Notes under the pieces: model-generated
The model's database searches: none
The model's input: the letters and a program-made list of their open reading frames with translations, nothing else
What the model was told of the DNA's origin: nothing
Program-made: the position numbers and the translations under genes
Assembly: GCF_006658505.1 (NCBI RefSeq)
Contig: NZ_VFUZ01000002.1
Span: forward strand, 333,093 to 397,092
DNA from: Mesorhizobium sp. B2-4-15
Lineage (GTDB): Bacteria; Pseudomonadota; Alphaproteobacteria; Rhizobiales; Rhizobiaceae
Direction: 5' to 3'
Length of the DNA: 64,000 nucleotides
Part shown: positions 7,920 to 17,091 of the stretch, piece by piece
How positions within the stretch are numbered: the first letter of the stretch is position 1
How the letters are laid out: every line of letters starts with the position of its first letter

Positions 7920-10073
7920 TCACAGCGCCGAAAGCGTTTCGGGCGTGGCGGGTGCGTCGAGTTTCGGTGCCGCCTGGAACAGCTGCGTCATGTCCCTCAG
8001 CGTCTGCGTGGTCCGGCCGGACAGCACTGGCGGCCTCTCTGCGGCGGCGTCGGCCGCAGCCTGGTCCTCGCTCTTCTTCTGCGCTTCCGCCGCCTTGGCC
8101 GCGGTCTCCTCGTCGACGAACGGTTTGTCGATGCCGGGAATCGGCTTCAGGTCGATGTTCTGGTGCGCGTAGACCATCAGGCGCTGCCACACCATCGCTG
8201 GCAGCGAGCCGCCCGTCATGTTCTTGGTCGGGGTGAAGTCATCGTTGCCCAGCCACACCGCCGCCGTGTAGTTGCCGGTGAAGCCGACAAACCAGGCGTC
8301 GCGATAGGATTGCGTGGTGCCGGTCTTGCCGGCGACGACGATGTTGGGAATTTGCGCCCGCCGCGCCGTGCCCATCACCGGAACGGCCGCCAGCATCGTG
8401 TTCATGGATTTCAGCGCCTGCTCGGACAGAACGCGGTGCGGCGGCGGCGCGTCCTTGGTCCAGTCATACACCACTTCGCCGGTGCGGGTGACGAGCTGGG
8501 TGATGCCGTGCCTGGAACCGACGAAGCCGTTCTGCGCGAACACGCTATAGCCCGTCGCCTGGTCCATGACGGTCATGCCCGAGGTGCCGAGCACCATCGT
8601 CTTGTGCCCCTCGAGAGGGGACTCTACCCCCATGGCCTCGGCCATCGCCTTGATCGGAGCGATGCCGAGATGGTCCTTGGCCAGCCGCACCGGCACCGTG
8701 TTGATCGACTTGGCCATCGCCATCAGCAGCGTGATGTTGCCCGCCGACTCGCCGCTGTAATTGTGCGGCGACCAGCTGCCCCAGCTGATCGGGCCACCTG
8801 AGATGACGGAGTTGGGCGTGAAGCCATGCTCCATCGCCGTGGCGTAGACATAGGGCTTGAACGACGAGCCGGTCTGGCGGAGCGCCTTGGTGGCCCGGTT
8901 GAACTGGCTGGCGCCGTAGTCGCGGCCACCCACGATGGCGCGGACCGCGCCATTGGTCTCGATGACCACAACGGCGCCCTCGGTGACGTTGTACTCCTTG
9001 CCGAACTGACGCAGGTGGAACTCGACGGATTCTTCCGCCGCCTTCTGGATGTTGGCGTCGAAGGTGGTGTGCGCCACCAGCGAGTGCTGGCCGGGCTTGG
9101 CGATCTTCTTGACCTCGTCGAAGGCCCAGTCGAGGAAATAGTCGGGACTCTTCTGTTCGCCGCGGTCGACGACGTCGGCCGGATGCAGCCTTGCCTGCAG
9201 CACCTGGCCCTCGGTCATGAAGCCGGAATCGACGAGATTGGAGAGCACCACATTGGCGCGGGCGCGCGCTGCCGGCAGGTTGATGTGCGGCGCGTATTTG
9301 GTCGGCGCCTTGAACAGGCCGGCGAGCATCGCAGCCTCGGCGAGGTTCAGGTCCTTGACGCTCTTGCCGAAATAGAAGTCCGCCGCCGCCTCGATGCCGA
9401 ATGTGCCGCCGCCCATATAGGCGCGGTCGAGGTAGAGCTGCAGGATTTCCTTCTTCGACAGATTGGCCTCGAGCCACAGCGACAGGAAGGCTTCCTTGAT
9501 CTTGCGCTCGAACGTGCGCTCATTGGTCAGGAACAGGTTCTTGGCCAATTGCTGGGTAATGCTGGAACCGCCTTGGACGACAGAGTTCGCTCGCACGTTC
9601 TCGAAGATCGCGCGCGACAGGCCGAGCACGTCGATGCCGTAGTGGTCGAAGAAGCGACGATCCTCGGTGGCAAGCACCGCCTTGATGACATGATCGGGCA
9701 TCTCGTCGACCGGTACGGAGTCGCGCTGGATAATGCCGCGCTGGCCGATCTCGTTGCCGTAACGGTCGAGAAAGGTGACGGCGAAGTCGCCCTGGGCGCG
9801 CCAGTCGCCGGCCGTATCCTGGAAAGCCGGAATGGCCAGCGCCAGCATCACCACCATGCCGCCGGCGCCAAGCGTGAAGCCCTCGCTCAAAAGTTCGATG
9901 ATGCCGCGGCGCCAGCCCTTTAGTCGGAAGCGCCGCGAGAAGATCGTCGCCGCTTCCCAGAACTGGCGCGCCTTGAAGCCGATCTCGTAGAGCGAGGAAT
10001 CAAGCCATGCGTCCAGCGCCAGAAGGCGGGAGGCGATCGGACCTCTTCTCTTGCGCGGTTCAGGACGGACCAT
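7920..10073 (-). CDS. Class A penicillin-binding protein (PBP1A-type transglycosylase/transpeptidase)
   Basis: This 717-residue bifunctional cell-wall synthase polymerises glycan strands and cross-links peptides in the periplasm. A basic cytoplasmic tail of about 65 residues leads into one membrane segment at about 68-90. The GT51 transglycosylase domain follows, with EDRRFFDHYGID, QGGSSITQQLAKNLFL and KKEILQLYLDR motifs. The transpeptidase domain has Ser403 of the SxxK motif (SSFK), an SIN-type motif in AKSINTVP and KTGTT. The C-terminal roughly 60 residues are Ala/Pro/Lys-rich. Several class A PBPs are usual in rhizobia, so the exact paralogue is not assigned. Confidence 0.93.
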   Translation of the reverse strand: MVRPEPRKRRGPIASRLLALDAWLDSSLYEIGFKARQFWEAATIFSRRFRLKGWRRGIIELLSEGFTLGAGGMVVMLALAIPAFQDTAGDWRAQGDFAVTFLDRYGNEIGQRGIIQRDSVPVDEMPDHVIKAVLATEDRRFFDHYGIDVLGLSRAIFENVRANSVVQGGSSITQQLAKNLFLTNERTFERKIKEAFLSLWLEANLSKKEILQLYLDRAYMGGGTFGIEAAADFYFGKSVKDLNLAEAAMLAGLFKAPTKYAPHINLPAARARANVVLSNLVDSGFMTEGQVLQARLHPADVVDRGEQKSPDYFLDWAFDEVKKIAKPGQHSLVAHTTFDANIQKAAEESVEFHLRQFGKEYNVTEGAVVVIETNGAVRAIVGGRDYGASQFNRATKALRQTGSSFKPYVYATAMEHGFTPNSVISGGPISWGSWSPHNYSGESAGNITLLMAMAKSINTVPVRLAKDHLGIAPIKAMAEAMGVESPLEGHKTMVLGTSGMTVMDQATGYSVFAQNGFVGSRHGITQLVTRTGEVVYDWTKDAPPPHRVLSEQALKSMNTMLAAVPVMGTARRAQIPNIVVAGKTGTTQSYRDAWFVGFTGNYTAAVWLGNDDFTPTKNMTGGSLPAMVWQRLMVYAHQNIDLKPIPGIDKPFVDEETAAKAAEAQKKSEDQAAADAAAERPPVLSGRTTQTLRDMTQLFQAAPKLDAPATPETLSAL

Positions 10074-10243
10074 TCAAAAACCCGGCTCGGCTGTGACGCG
10101 ACCTGAAAACCGCAAGCGGGCAATTTCAGGGCGGCGCCCTGTCCTGACTATTCGTCCATTTTGCGCACGCTCACAAGGGCGGCGAGGACACAGCTGCGAG
10201 GTTTGTCGATGGAAAGGGCAGGGCAGCTGCCAAGCGGAGCGCC

Positions 10244-10272
10244 CGCCCGCCAGATTCTCGATCCGGCGGGCG
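10244..10272 (-). terminator. Possible terminator hairpin after the dimethylargininase-like gene
   Basis: An 8-bp stem, CGCCCGCC paired with GGCGGGCG, with a 13-nt loop lies just downstream of the gene ending at 10281. It has no T tract, so termination is uncertain. Confidence 0.3.
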
Positions 10273-10280
10273 GATGGGTG

Positions 10281-11213
10281 TCAGGCCGCTTCGCGCTTCA
10301 GCGCTTGCGCCATGCAATGGATGCCGCCGCCGGTCTTGGAGATTTCGCCCATGTCGACGGCCGCGACCTCGAAGCCACGCGCCTTGAGCTGGCCGATCAG
10401 CGTCTTGCTGGAGGTCGGCGCGATCACCCGGTCCTTGCCGAGTGACATGAAGTTGCAGCCGAGCGCCATCGTGTCCTGGAAGGGAACGTCGATGATCTCG
10501 TGGCCCTTGCTCTTCAGCCAGTCGACAATGCCTGGCTCGGTGCAGGCGAGGCACACCGCGGTGAGCTTTTCGGCGATCGGCACCACCATCAGGTCGATAT
10601 GGACGTAGTATTCGTCGATGAAGGCGATGCGCGTCTCCCAGCCTTCCCTCTCGAACCAGGCCTGCACCTGGCGCGCGCCTTCCTCTTGCGTGCGGGCGCC
10701 GCCGCAGCCGATCAGCACCACGCCGTCTTCGATGACGTTGAAGTCGCCGCCTTCGAAGGTGCCCGCCGTCACCATGTCGTAGATCGGGATGCCAAGTTTT
10801 TCATAGGTGCGGATGGCGGCATAGTTCTCGCCGCGCCGCCACCAGTTGGCCATGGCGGTGATGATCGCGCCATAAGGCGTCATGACGCTGGAATCGCGGG
10901 AATAGACCTGCATCGGCAGCTCCGGCGTCGGCTCGTGCCAATGGATGTTGACGTCGAAATGCTCATAGGCGGCAACCAGATCCTTGTGCTGAGCCTGCGC
11001 GATCTGGATGTTGCAGGGCGCTTCGCGCAGATGTTTCCGGGACAGCGAACTGGTCGACAGATGACGCAGGAAATTGGGCGAGCCGAGCAGCACGTCGGTC
11101 AGCTTGTCGGTTTCGTTGGCGAAGCCCCAGGCGGTCAGCGGCTTGGTGCCGCCGGCCGGATTGCGGCGCTGCAGAGAAAACGGTTCGGCGACGATGCGAT
11201 CATGAACGGTCAT
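10281..11213 (-). CDS. Dimethylarginine dimethylaminohydrolase / amidinotransferase family enzyme
   Basis: This 310-residue guanidine-modifying enzyme has the penta-propeller family motifs: FEGGDF at about residue 155, a catalytic His in YVHIDLMV, and the nucleophile Cys300 in GGGIHCM near the C-terminus. Family members hydrolyse methylated arginines to citrulline or transfer amidino groups. The exact substrate cannot be read from sequence. The gene lies 40 bp downstream of the M20 amidohydrolase gene on the same strand, so the two are probably co-transcribed. A peptidase-type enzyme may release a guanidino compound that this enzyme then processes. That coupling is inference. Confidence 0.82.
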   Translation of the reverse strand: MTVHDRIVAEPFSLQRRNPAGGTKPLTAWGFANETDKLTDVLLGSPNFLRHLSTSSLSRKHLREAPCNIQIAQAQHKDLVAAYEHFDVNIHWHEPTPELPMQVYSRDSSVMTPYGAIITAMANWWRRGENYAAIRTYEKLGIPIYDMVTAGTFEGGDFNVIEDGVVLIGCGGARTQEEGARQVQAWFEREGWETRIAFIDEYYVHIDLMVVPIAEKLTAVCLACTEPGIVDWLKSKGHEIIDVPFQDTMALGCNFMSLGKDRVIAPTSSKTLIGQLKARGFEVAAVDMGEISKTGGGIHCMAQALKREAA

Positions 11214-11253
11214 GGGGGTTCTCCTCGTGGCTTGTTCTCAAGAGTGGATCGGG

Positions 11254-12843
11254 TCATGCATTGTTTGGGATCCACCAGTCGCGACCGCGCGCGGTGGTGA
11301 CATATTCCGGCCAGCGGAAATGGATCGGCGGTTCGTAGTCGCAGAGCGGCGCGATCCAGCTCGATCCACGAACACCGCCGCCGGTGCGGAAAGTGAACTC
11401 GTCCATCGCCTTGTCGCGCGCGGTTTTGTCCTCGATCAGACGGAGCGCCGCCAGCGCGATCGTCTTGGCCGCGCAGGTGACCATGGGATCGATGGTCGCG
11501 GAGATGCCGCCGAGCGCATTCATCACCCAAGCCGGGTAGGGGTGGCCATGTGCCGAACGCAGCGCCGGGCGGGCGACGTAGAACCGCGCTGTCGGCGCGT
11601 GCCAGCTCATGTCTGTGTAGTCGTCGGAGGTCGAATTGACCTGCGAGGGCGGCAGGTCGCGGCGCAGGATTGCCTCGGCTTGCCTGGGGTCGATCAGCCG
11701 CTCCAGCTCATCGATGAACGGGTTCTCGGTCGCGGTGCCGCCGGCATTGACCTGGATCTCGCGCGCAATCGCCCTGGCGGCCTCGTCCCAGCGCGGCGGA
11801 CCGACCGTCGACAGCGCATCATAGGCGATCTCGGCCATGGCGTGATTGGCCAGCCCTGGGCGCGATTTCGACACCCAGTGCCGTTCGTAGCGGCAGCCGC
11901 TGACCGCGGCCGCGGCCTGCGCATTGCGGTCGAGCACGGCGGTGACCTGTTCGGCCATGCCGATGGTCGGCACGCGGATCATGTACTGGATCTCGGCCAG
12001 CCCCGCCGGCAGATTGTCGGCGGTGGCCTGGCCCGCGGTCAGGATGGCCTCGCTGATCGACCAGCCGCCCTGGTGCGGCAGCATGGAGTCACGCAGTGCC
12101 TTGGAGGCCATGTACATCGTCATCAGCGCGTCGTTGGCGCCGGGGGCGCGGACCGCCGAATGCGCCTGCGGGATCGGTGCGCCGTCGCCCGCGGCGCGTG
12201 CCCAGTTCTGAGGCTCGTCGCAGATGAAACGGTAGATCATGGCGTAGGCCGCGCCGCAATGCGTGTCCCAGCGGGCCGTGTTGCAGAGCGGCAGCATGTA
12301 GAAGGGATGGAAGGAGATCATGCCGGCAAGGCCATCATAATAGCCCCTGGCTGCGTGGATCGGCTTCGACCCTCGCACTTTCTCGGCCGGCTCGCCAGTG
12401 AAGCGCAGCGTGCCTGGAACGCCGTGTCGCTGCATGGCGGCCTTGGCGGCAAGCAGCCCACCGAGGCTTGCCATGCCGAGCCCCGAATGCGGGTCGGTGT
12501 GCCCGCCGGCCTCGACGCCGAGGCCGGGCCGGGGCTGCTTGACCGTCACCGCATCCTGGCAGTTGCCGGGCACGGCGTCATATTCGGCATACATGCCGAT
12601 CGTCGGTCCGGCGCCGTTCGTCCAGTGGGCGCAGAACGCGGTCGGCATGCCGCCCGAGCCTTCCTCGACGGAGAAGCCCTCATGCTTCAGCCGCGCCACA
12701 TACCATGCCGCCGACTGATATTCGCGCCAGGCGGTCTCGCCGAAATCGAAGATCGTGCGCGTCCAGGCCGACAGCAGCGGCTGGATGCTGTCGATGCAAG
12801 CGAGCGCGGTTTCTTGTGCTGACGTCGTCACGGATTTCTCCAT
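11254..12843 (-). CDS. M20 family amidohydrolase, AbgB-like
   Basis: This 529-residue metal-dependent amidohydrolase resembles AbgB, the p-aminobenzoyl-glutamate hydrolase subunit, and related M20 aminoacylases. Metal-site motifs are visible as EYDAVPG, GGHTDPHSGLG and FTGEPAEK. A dimerisation insert occupies the middle and conserved C-terminal segments (SDDYTDMSW, ALGGISATIDP) complete the fold. The ATG at 12843 is preferred over an in-frame start 72 bp upstream that would run into the divergent promoter. True AbgB usually pairs with AbgA, which is absent here, so a different acyl-amino acid substrate is likely. Confidence 0.82.
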   Translation of the reverse strand: MEKSVTTSAQETALACIDSIQPLLSAWTRTIFDFGETAWREYQSAAWYVARLKHEGFSVEEGSGGMPTAFCAHWTNGAGPTIGMYAEYDAVPGNCQDAVTVKQPRPGLGVEAGGHTDPHSGLGMASLGGLLAAKAAMQRHGVPGTLRFTGEPAEKVRGSKPIHAARGYYDGLAGMISFHPFYMLPLCNTARWDTHCGAAYAMIYRFICDEPQNWARAAGDGAPIPQAHSAVRAPGANDALMTMYMASKALRDSMLPHQGGWSISEAILTAGQATADNLPAGLAEIQYMIRVPTIGMAEQVTAVLDRNAQAAAAVSGCRYERHWVSKSRPGLANHAMAEIAYDALSTVGPPRWDEAARAIAREIQVNAGGTATENPFIDELERLIDPRQAEAILRRDLPPSQVNSTSDDYTDMSWHAPTARFYVARPALRSAHGHPYPAWVMNALGGISATIDPMVTCAAKTIALAALRLIEDKTARDKAMDEFTFRTGGGVRGSSWIAPLCDYEPPIHFRWPEYVTTARGRDWWIPNNA

Positions 12844-12869
12844 GGGCCTAAGAAAGCAGTGAAGCGGCT

Positions 12870-12884
12870 TATCAAAAAGTGATA
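12870..12884. promoter_or_regulatory. Inverted repeat, likely LysR-type operator
   Basis: TATCA, a 5-nt AT-rich spacer, then TGATA forms a perfect inverted repeat in the 83-bp region between the diverging M20 amidohydrolase and LysR genes. Its size and symmetry fit a LysR-family recognition site (T-N11-A type). Binding is inferred. Confidence 0.5.
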
Positions 12885-12926
12885 TGTTTTCCCGGCTCGT
12901 GCAAATTCGGTTCACCTGAGGTCCCT

Positions 12927-13823
12927 TTGCGAATACCTTCGACGCAGGCGCTACGTGCCTTAGACAGCTTCGCCCGTCACGGCAGCATGTGGCGCGCCGC
13001 CGACGAACTCTGTTTGACCCGCAGCGCCGTCTCGCATCAGCTTCGGCTGCTGGAACGCGACCTCGGCTTCGATCTGCTGCAGCGCATCGGCAAGGGCGTG
13101 GCGTTGACGCCGCGCGGCCAGCGCTACGCCGCCGACGTGCGCAAGGCGCTGACAGTGCTCGGCGACGCGGGCACGCAAAACAGCGGCGCAGGCGTCGGCG
13201 GCTCCTTCGCCATCTCCTGCCCGCCGGGCTTCGCCTCGATGTTCCTGTGCTCCCATATCGGCGAGTTCCAGCAGATGTATCCCGACGTTGCGCTCTCGGT
13301 GCTGACGCCGCGGCGGCTCGACGACGTCAGCAATGCGGAAGCGGACGCCTTCATCGCCTTCGGCGTCGGCAACTGGCCGAACCGATCGGTGGAGCTGCTG
13401 TGCGAAGTCTTCTTCACGCCGCTCTGCAGCCCGACGCTGCTCAACAAGGTCGGCGGCTTTTCCAAGCCCGCCGACGTGCTGCGCGCCAACCTGCTCCATC
13501 TCGGCGACACCGAGGACTGGGCGCGCTGGCTGGCGTTGTCCAAGGTGGAAAATCCCGACACCGAAGGCGGCATCTTCTTTTCCGACATGAACCTCGTGTT
13601 CTCGGCGGCGGTCGCCGGCCAGGGCATTGCCATGGGTGACGAACTGACCGGCCGCCGGGCACTGAGCGAAGGCCGGCTGGTCAAGCCGTTCGAGGCGTCG
13701 GTCCCCTCGCCGCGGTCCTACTATCTGGTCTTCGAGCACGCCAAGGCCGGCCATCCGGTGCTCAATGCCTTCAGCGACTGGCTCAGGGCGAAGCTGTCGG
13801 AAAACAGGCTGGCGAAATATTGA
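12927..13823 (+). CDS. LysR family transcriptional regulator (GcvA-like)
   Basis: This 298-residue regulator has an N-terminal winged helix (residues about 5-65, with AADELCLTRSAVSHQLRLLE) and a substrate-binding-like effector domain. The N-terminus is of the GcvA/AmpR type. The start is placed at the TTG at 12927, which has a TGAGGT ribosome binding site; a GTG at 12879 would add 16 atypical residues and sit inside the operator. It diverges from the M20 amidohydrolase gene and precedes the ABC transporter, so it probably senses the imported substrate and controls both directions. Confidence 0.88.
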   Translation: MRIPSTQALRALDSFARHGSMWRAADELCLTRSAVSHQLRLLERDLGFDLLQRIGKGVALTPRGQRYAADVRKALTVLGDAGTQNSGAGVGGSFAISCPPGFASMFLCSHIGEFQQMYPDVALSVLTPRRLDDVSNAEADAFIAFGVGNWPNRSVELLCEVFFTPLCSPTLLNKVGGFSKPADVLRANLLHLGDTEDWARWLALSKVENPDTEGGIFFSDMNLVFSAAVAGQGIAMGDELTGRRALSEGRLVKPFEASVPSPRSYYLVFEHAKAGHPVLNAFSDWLRAKLSENRLAKY

Positions 13824-13962
13824 GGCGGGGCGTTGAAACCGCCGACCGCCACCCGCCCATCTACCAGACGTGAATCAAATTTGCCGATCAGGCGAAAACT
13901 ATTCGGTTGCGGTGAGCCGCGCGCCTGCCTACGATTTCATCCGAGACTGAGGAAGAGGCAGG

Positions 13963-15057
13963 ATGCAGCAACCCGGCCGGGCGGCGGAAATCAAGGCGAA
14001 CGGGATCGGCAAGAGCTTCGGCTCGTTCCGGGCGCTGGACAATTTGACGCTCGATATCGGTCGCGGCGAGTTCCTGACGTTGCTCGGCCCCTCCGGCTCG
14101 GGCAAGACCACCTTCCTGATGATCCTGGCCGGCTTCGTGCAGCCGACCGAGGGCAGGCTTTTCAGCGACGGCACCGACATCACCGATCGTCCGGCCGAAC
14201 AGCGCGCCGCCGGCATGGTGTTCCAGGGCTACGCGCTGTTCCCGCACATGAGCGTGGAGCAGAACATCGCTTTCCCGCTCAAGGTTCGCAAGAAATCAGC
14301 CGCCGAGATCAAGAAGCGCGTCGGGGAGATGATCGAGCGCGTCGGTCTGGTCGGTCACGAGAAGAAATTGCCCGCGCAGCTCTCCGGCGGCCAGCAGCAG
14401 CGCGTGGCGCTTGCCCGCGCACTGGTGTTCGAGCCGGGCGTGCTCCTGCTCGACGAGCCGTTTTCCGCCCTGGACAAGAGCTTGCGCGGCCAGATGCAGG
14501 CCGAGATGAAGCGCCTGCATCAGGAAACCGGCACCACCTTCGTCTTCGTCACCCACGACCAGAGCGAGGCGCTGGCGCTGTCGTCGCGCGTCGCCATCTT
14601 CAACCACGGTAAATTGCTGCAGGTCGGCGCGCCGGACGAGGTCTATGACCGGCCGGCCAACCGCTTCGTCGCCGAATTCCTCGGCGAGATCAACATGTTG
14701 CCGCTGAAAGGCGTGCGCAGAGCCGACAACGGCGCCACCGGCCTGTGCGAGGACCGCGCCGTCAGCCTGCGCGGCAACCCCGGTAGCGTCGGTGGGAACG
14801 CCATACTGGCGATCCGGCCTGAATACATGTCCATCGCCGGCGAGGCTTCGGCCGGTGAGAACGGCGTCGCCGCGACAGCAACCAACTCGACCTATCTGGG
14901 CGCCGCGACGCGGCTCGATCTGACGACGAGGCAAGGCGCCAAGGTCACGGTGTCGGTGCCCAATGAAGTCGCCGCCGCCGCGCTCAGCAAAGGCAATTCC
15001 GTATGGCTGACCTGGCCGGCGGAAAAGGGTTTCCTCCTTCCGGACGGAGGGCAATGA
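13963..15057 (+). CDS. ABC transporter ATP-binding protein, polyamine/PotA-type
   Basis: This 364-residue ATPase has Walker A GPSGSGKTT at about residue 45, a Q-loop, the signature LSGGQQQR at about 143 and Walker B VLLLDEP. A C-terminal TOBE regulatory domain occupies roughly residues 280-355, as in PotA-type importers. A GAGGAAGAGG ribosome binding site precedes the ATG. It is the first gene of a complete importer, followed by binding-protein and two permease genes in the same direction. The LysR gene lies 139 bp upstream. Confidence 0.9.
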   Translation: MQQPGRAAEIKANGIGKSFGSFRALDNLTLDIGRGEFLTLLGPSGSGKTTFLMILAGFVQPTEGRLFSDGTDITDRPAEQRAAGMVFQGYALFPHMSVEQNIAFPLKVRKKSAAEIKKRVGEMIERVGLVGHEKKLPAQLSGGQQQRVALARALVFEPGVLLLDEPFSALDKSLRGQMQAEMKRLHQETGTTFVFVTHDQSEALALSSRVAIFNHGKLLQVGAPDEVYDRPANRFVAEFLGEINMLPLKGVRRADNGATGLCEDRAVSLRGNPGSVGGNAILAIRPEYMSIAGEASAGENGVAATATNSTYLGAATRLDLTTRQGAKVTVSVPNEVAAAALSKGNSVWLTWPAEKGFLLPDGGQ

Positions 15058-15124
15058 CGATCGGTGCGGCGAGACGTTCGCACACCACTTTCCGGTACTA
15101 TCAACGACAATAAGGGGAACTGAC

Positions 15125-16240
15125 ATGACCAATGACACCAAGAAACAAGCCATCGCGAGCCTGTCCGCCAGGGCAGGCCGCGGCGAGATCTCGCGCCGGC
15201 AGTTCACGCAGCTTGCAGCACTCGTTCTGGCCGGCACGCCGATGCTCTTGCGCTCGACCGGTGCCTTCGCCGCCGCGAAGGAACTGGTGCTGGTGAACTG
15301 GGGCGGCGACGCCATCACCGCTTATGATGCCGCCTATGGCCAGGCCTTTACCAAGGAAACCGGCATCGTCGTCAAGATGGACGGCTCGGGCCCGACCGAA
15401 GGCGCCATCGCGGCGCAGTTCAAGAGCGGCGCGCCGACCTGGGACCTCGTCGACGTCGATCCGTTCTCGGCCATCACGCTCGGCGGCCAAGGCATGCTCG
15501 AGCCGATCGACTACACAGTCGTCGACAAGAAGAAGATGCGGCCGGGCTTCGGCTGGGACTATGCCGCCTCGACCTACTTTTTCTCCTACATCATCGCCTA
15601 TGATTCCGAGAAATACGGCAAGGACGCGCCGACCGGCATGGCAGATTTCTTCGACGTGAAGAAATTCCCTGGCAAGCGCTCGCTCTACAAATGGGGTGTT
15701 TCGAGCTGGGAGGCTGCCCTTCTCGCCGACGGCATCGCGCCGGCCTCGCTGTATCCGCTCGACCTCAAGCGCGCACATGACAAGATCGCCGCCTTCAAGG
15801 AAAACGTCGTCGCCTATTGGGGCGGCGGCGCCGAGAGCCAGAGCGTGCTGCTCAACGGCGAGGCCTCGATGGCTATCGTGTGGTCGACACGCGCCTCGCT
15901 GATCGAGCAGGACTCCGGCGGCAAGATCAAGTTCATTTGGGACCAAGGCTTGATCTCGCCCGGCGCGCTTGCCGTCCTCAAGGGTAATCCGGGCGGCAAG
16001 GACGCGGCCATGAAGTTCATCGCCAGCGCCCAGGACCCGCAAAAGCAGCTGATCATGTTCGACAAGCTGGGCCAGGGTCCGGCCAACCCCGCAGCCGACG
16101 CGCTGATCCCCGCCGACAAGAAGCGCATCAATCCTGTCGACCCGGAAAACATGAAGAAGCAGATCCCGCTCGACATGGACTGGTACGCCAAGAACTACGG
16201 GGCGGCGCTCGACGAATACACCAAGATCATCTCCGCCTGA
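15125..16240 (+). CDS. ABC transporter periplasmic substrate-binding protein, PotD-like
   Basis: This 371-residue binding protein has an N-terminal export signal with a twin-arginine-like motif, SRRQFTQLA, at about residues 24-32, a hydrophobic stretch and a cleavage-like site near AFAAAKE. The mature part begins ELVLVNWGGDAI, as in spermidine/putrescine-type (PotD/PotF) proteins. A TAT route is likely but a Sec route cannot be excluded. An AAGGGG ribosome binding site precedes the ATG. It delivers the ligand to the permeases encoded immediately downstream. The ligand may be a guanidino or amide compound, given the neighbouring enzymes. Confidence 0.9.
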   Translation: MTNDTKKQAIASLSARAGRGEISRRQFTQLAALVLAGTPMLLRSTGAFAAAKELVLVNWGGDAITAYDAAYGQAFTKETGIVVKMDGSGPTEGAIAAQFKSGAPTWDLVDVDPFSAITLGGQGMLEPIDYTVVDKKKMRPGFGWDYAASTYFFSYIIAYDSEKYGKDAPTGMADFFDVKKFPGKRSLYKWGVSSWEAALLADGIAPASLYPLDLKRAHDKIAAFKENVVAYWGGGAESQSVLLNGEASMAIVWSTRASLIEQDSGGKIKFIWDQGLISPGALAVLKGNPGGKDAAMKFIASAQDPQKQLIMFDKLGQGPANPAADALIPADKKRINPVDPENMKKQIPLDMDWYAKNYGAALDEYTKIISA

Positions 16241-16252
16241 TCCAGGGCAGGG

Positions 16253-17086
16253 ATGCGGTCCTCTCTTTCCGACAGGACGGGCGCGGCGCTGTTGATGGCG
16301 CCGCTGCTCCTGTTCCTTGTGCTGGCCTATGCCTGGCCTTTCCTCGGCGTCGTCAAATGGAGCTTCACGCTGCCGACGCCGGGGCTTGGGCAGTATGACG
16401 CGCTGCTCACCGACGATCTGGTGCAATCGGTGTTCGTCAGGACGCTGCGCATCGCGGCAATCGTCACCATCGTGTCGGTGGCCGCCGCCTATGCCATTAC
16501 CCTCATCTGGGTGCGCGGTACGCCGGCGCAGCGCCTTATCGCCGAGTTCTGCATTCTCGTTCCCTTCTGGATTTCGGTGCTGACCCGCGCCTTCGGCTGG
16601 GTGGCGCTGCTCTCCAATCGCGGCCTGATCAACACCTGGCTGCAGGCGATCGGCTTCATCTCCGAACCGCTGACCCTGGTGCGCAATGAATTCGGCGTCA
16701 TCGTCGGCATGACGCATTTCCTCATCCCCTTCGCCGTCTTTCCGCTGGCATCGGCCATGCGCAGCCTCGACGACCGCGTGCTTCTGGCGGCGCGCGGCCT
16801 CGGCTCCAGCCGCATGCGCACCTTCTGGTCGGTCTTCGTGCCGATGACCCGCTCCGGAATCATCGGCTCCGCCCTCATCGTCTTCGTCTTTTCGCTGGGC
16901 TTCTTCGTCACACCGGCGATCCTCGGCGGCGGCCGCAGCGTCATGGTGGCCGAACTCATCTATCTCAGGATTTTCCAGAGCCCGGATTGGGGGCTGGGCG
17001 CTGCGATCAGTGTCGTGCTCGTGCTGTTCGTCGGCGCGCTGATGGCGCTGCTGTTCCGCTATATCAGGCCGAAGCAATTGGTGTAG
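16253..17086 (+). CDS. ABC transporter permease, PotB-type
   Basis: This 277-residue inner-membrane permease has about six hydrophobic segments and the ATPase-docking EAA-like loop (LLAARGLGSSRMRTFWSVFVPM, split by hydrophobic residues) at about 178-200. It begins 12 bp after the binding-protein stop codon and ends 5 bp before the second permease, so the transporter genes form one operon. The arrangement matches the spermidine/putrescine-type importer family. Confidence 0.9.
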   Translation: MRSSLSDRTGAALLMAPLLLFLVLAYAWPFLGVVKWSFTLPTPGLGQYDALLTDDLVQSVFVRTLRIAAIVTIVSVAAAYAITLIWVRGTPAQRLIAEFCILVPFWISVLTRAFGWVALLSNRGLINTWLQAIGFISEPLTLVRNEFGVIVGMTHFLIPFAVFPLASAMRSLDDRVLLAARGLGSSRMRTFWSVFVPMTRSGIIGSALIVFVFSLGFFVTPAILGGGRSVMVAELIYLRIFQSPDWGLGAAISVVLVLFVGALMALLFRYIRPKQLV

Positions 17087-17091
17087 CCGAG

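Noticed and set aside
15101..17077. A 658-codon minus-strand open frame
   Set aside because: It is antisense to the ABC binding protein and first permease, which have clear domains. The shadow protein is His/Asp/Arg-rich low complexity.
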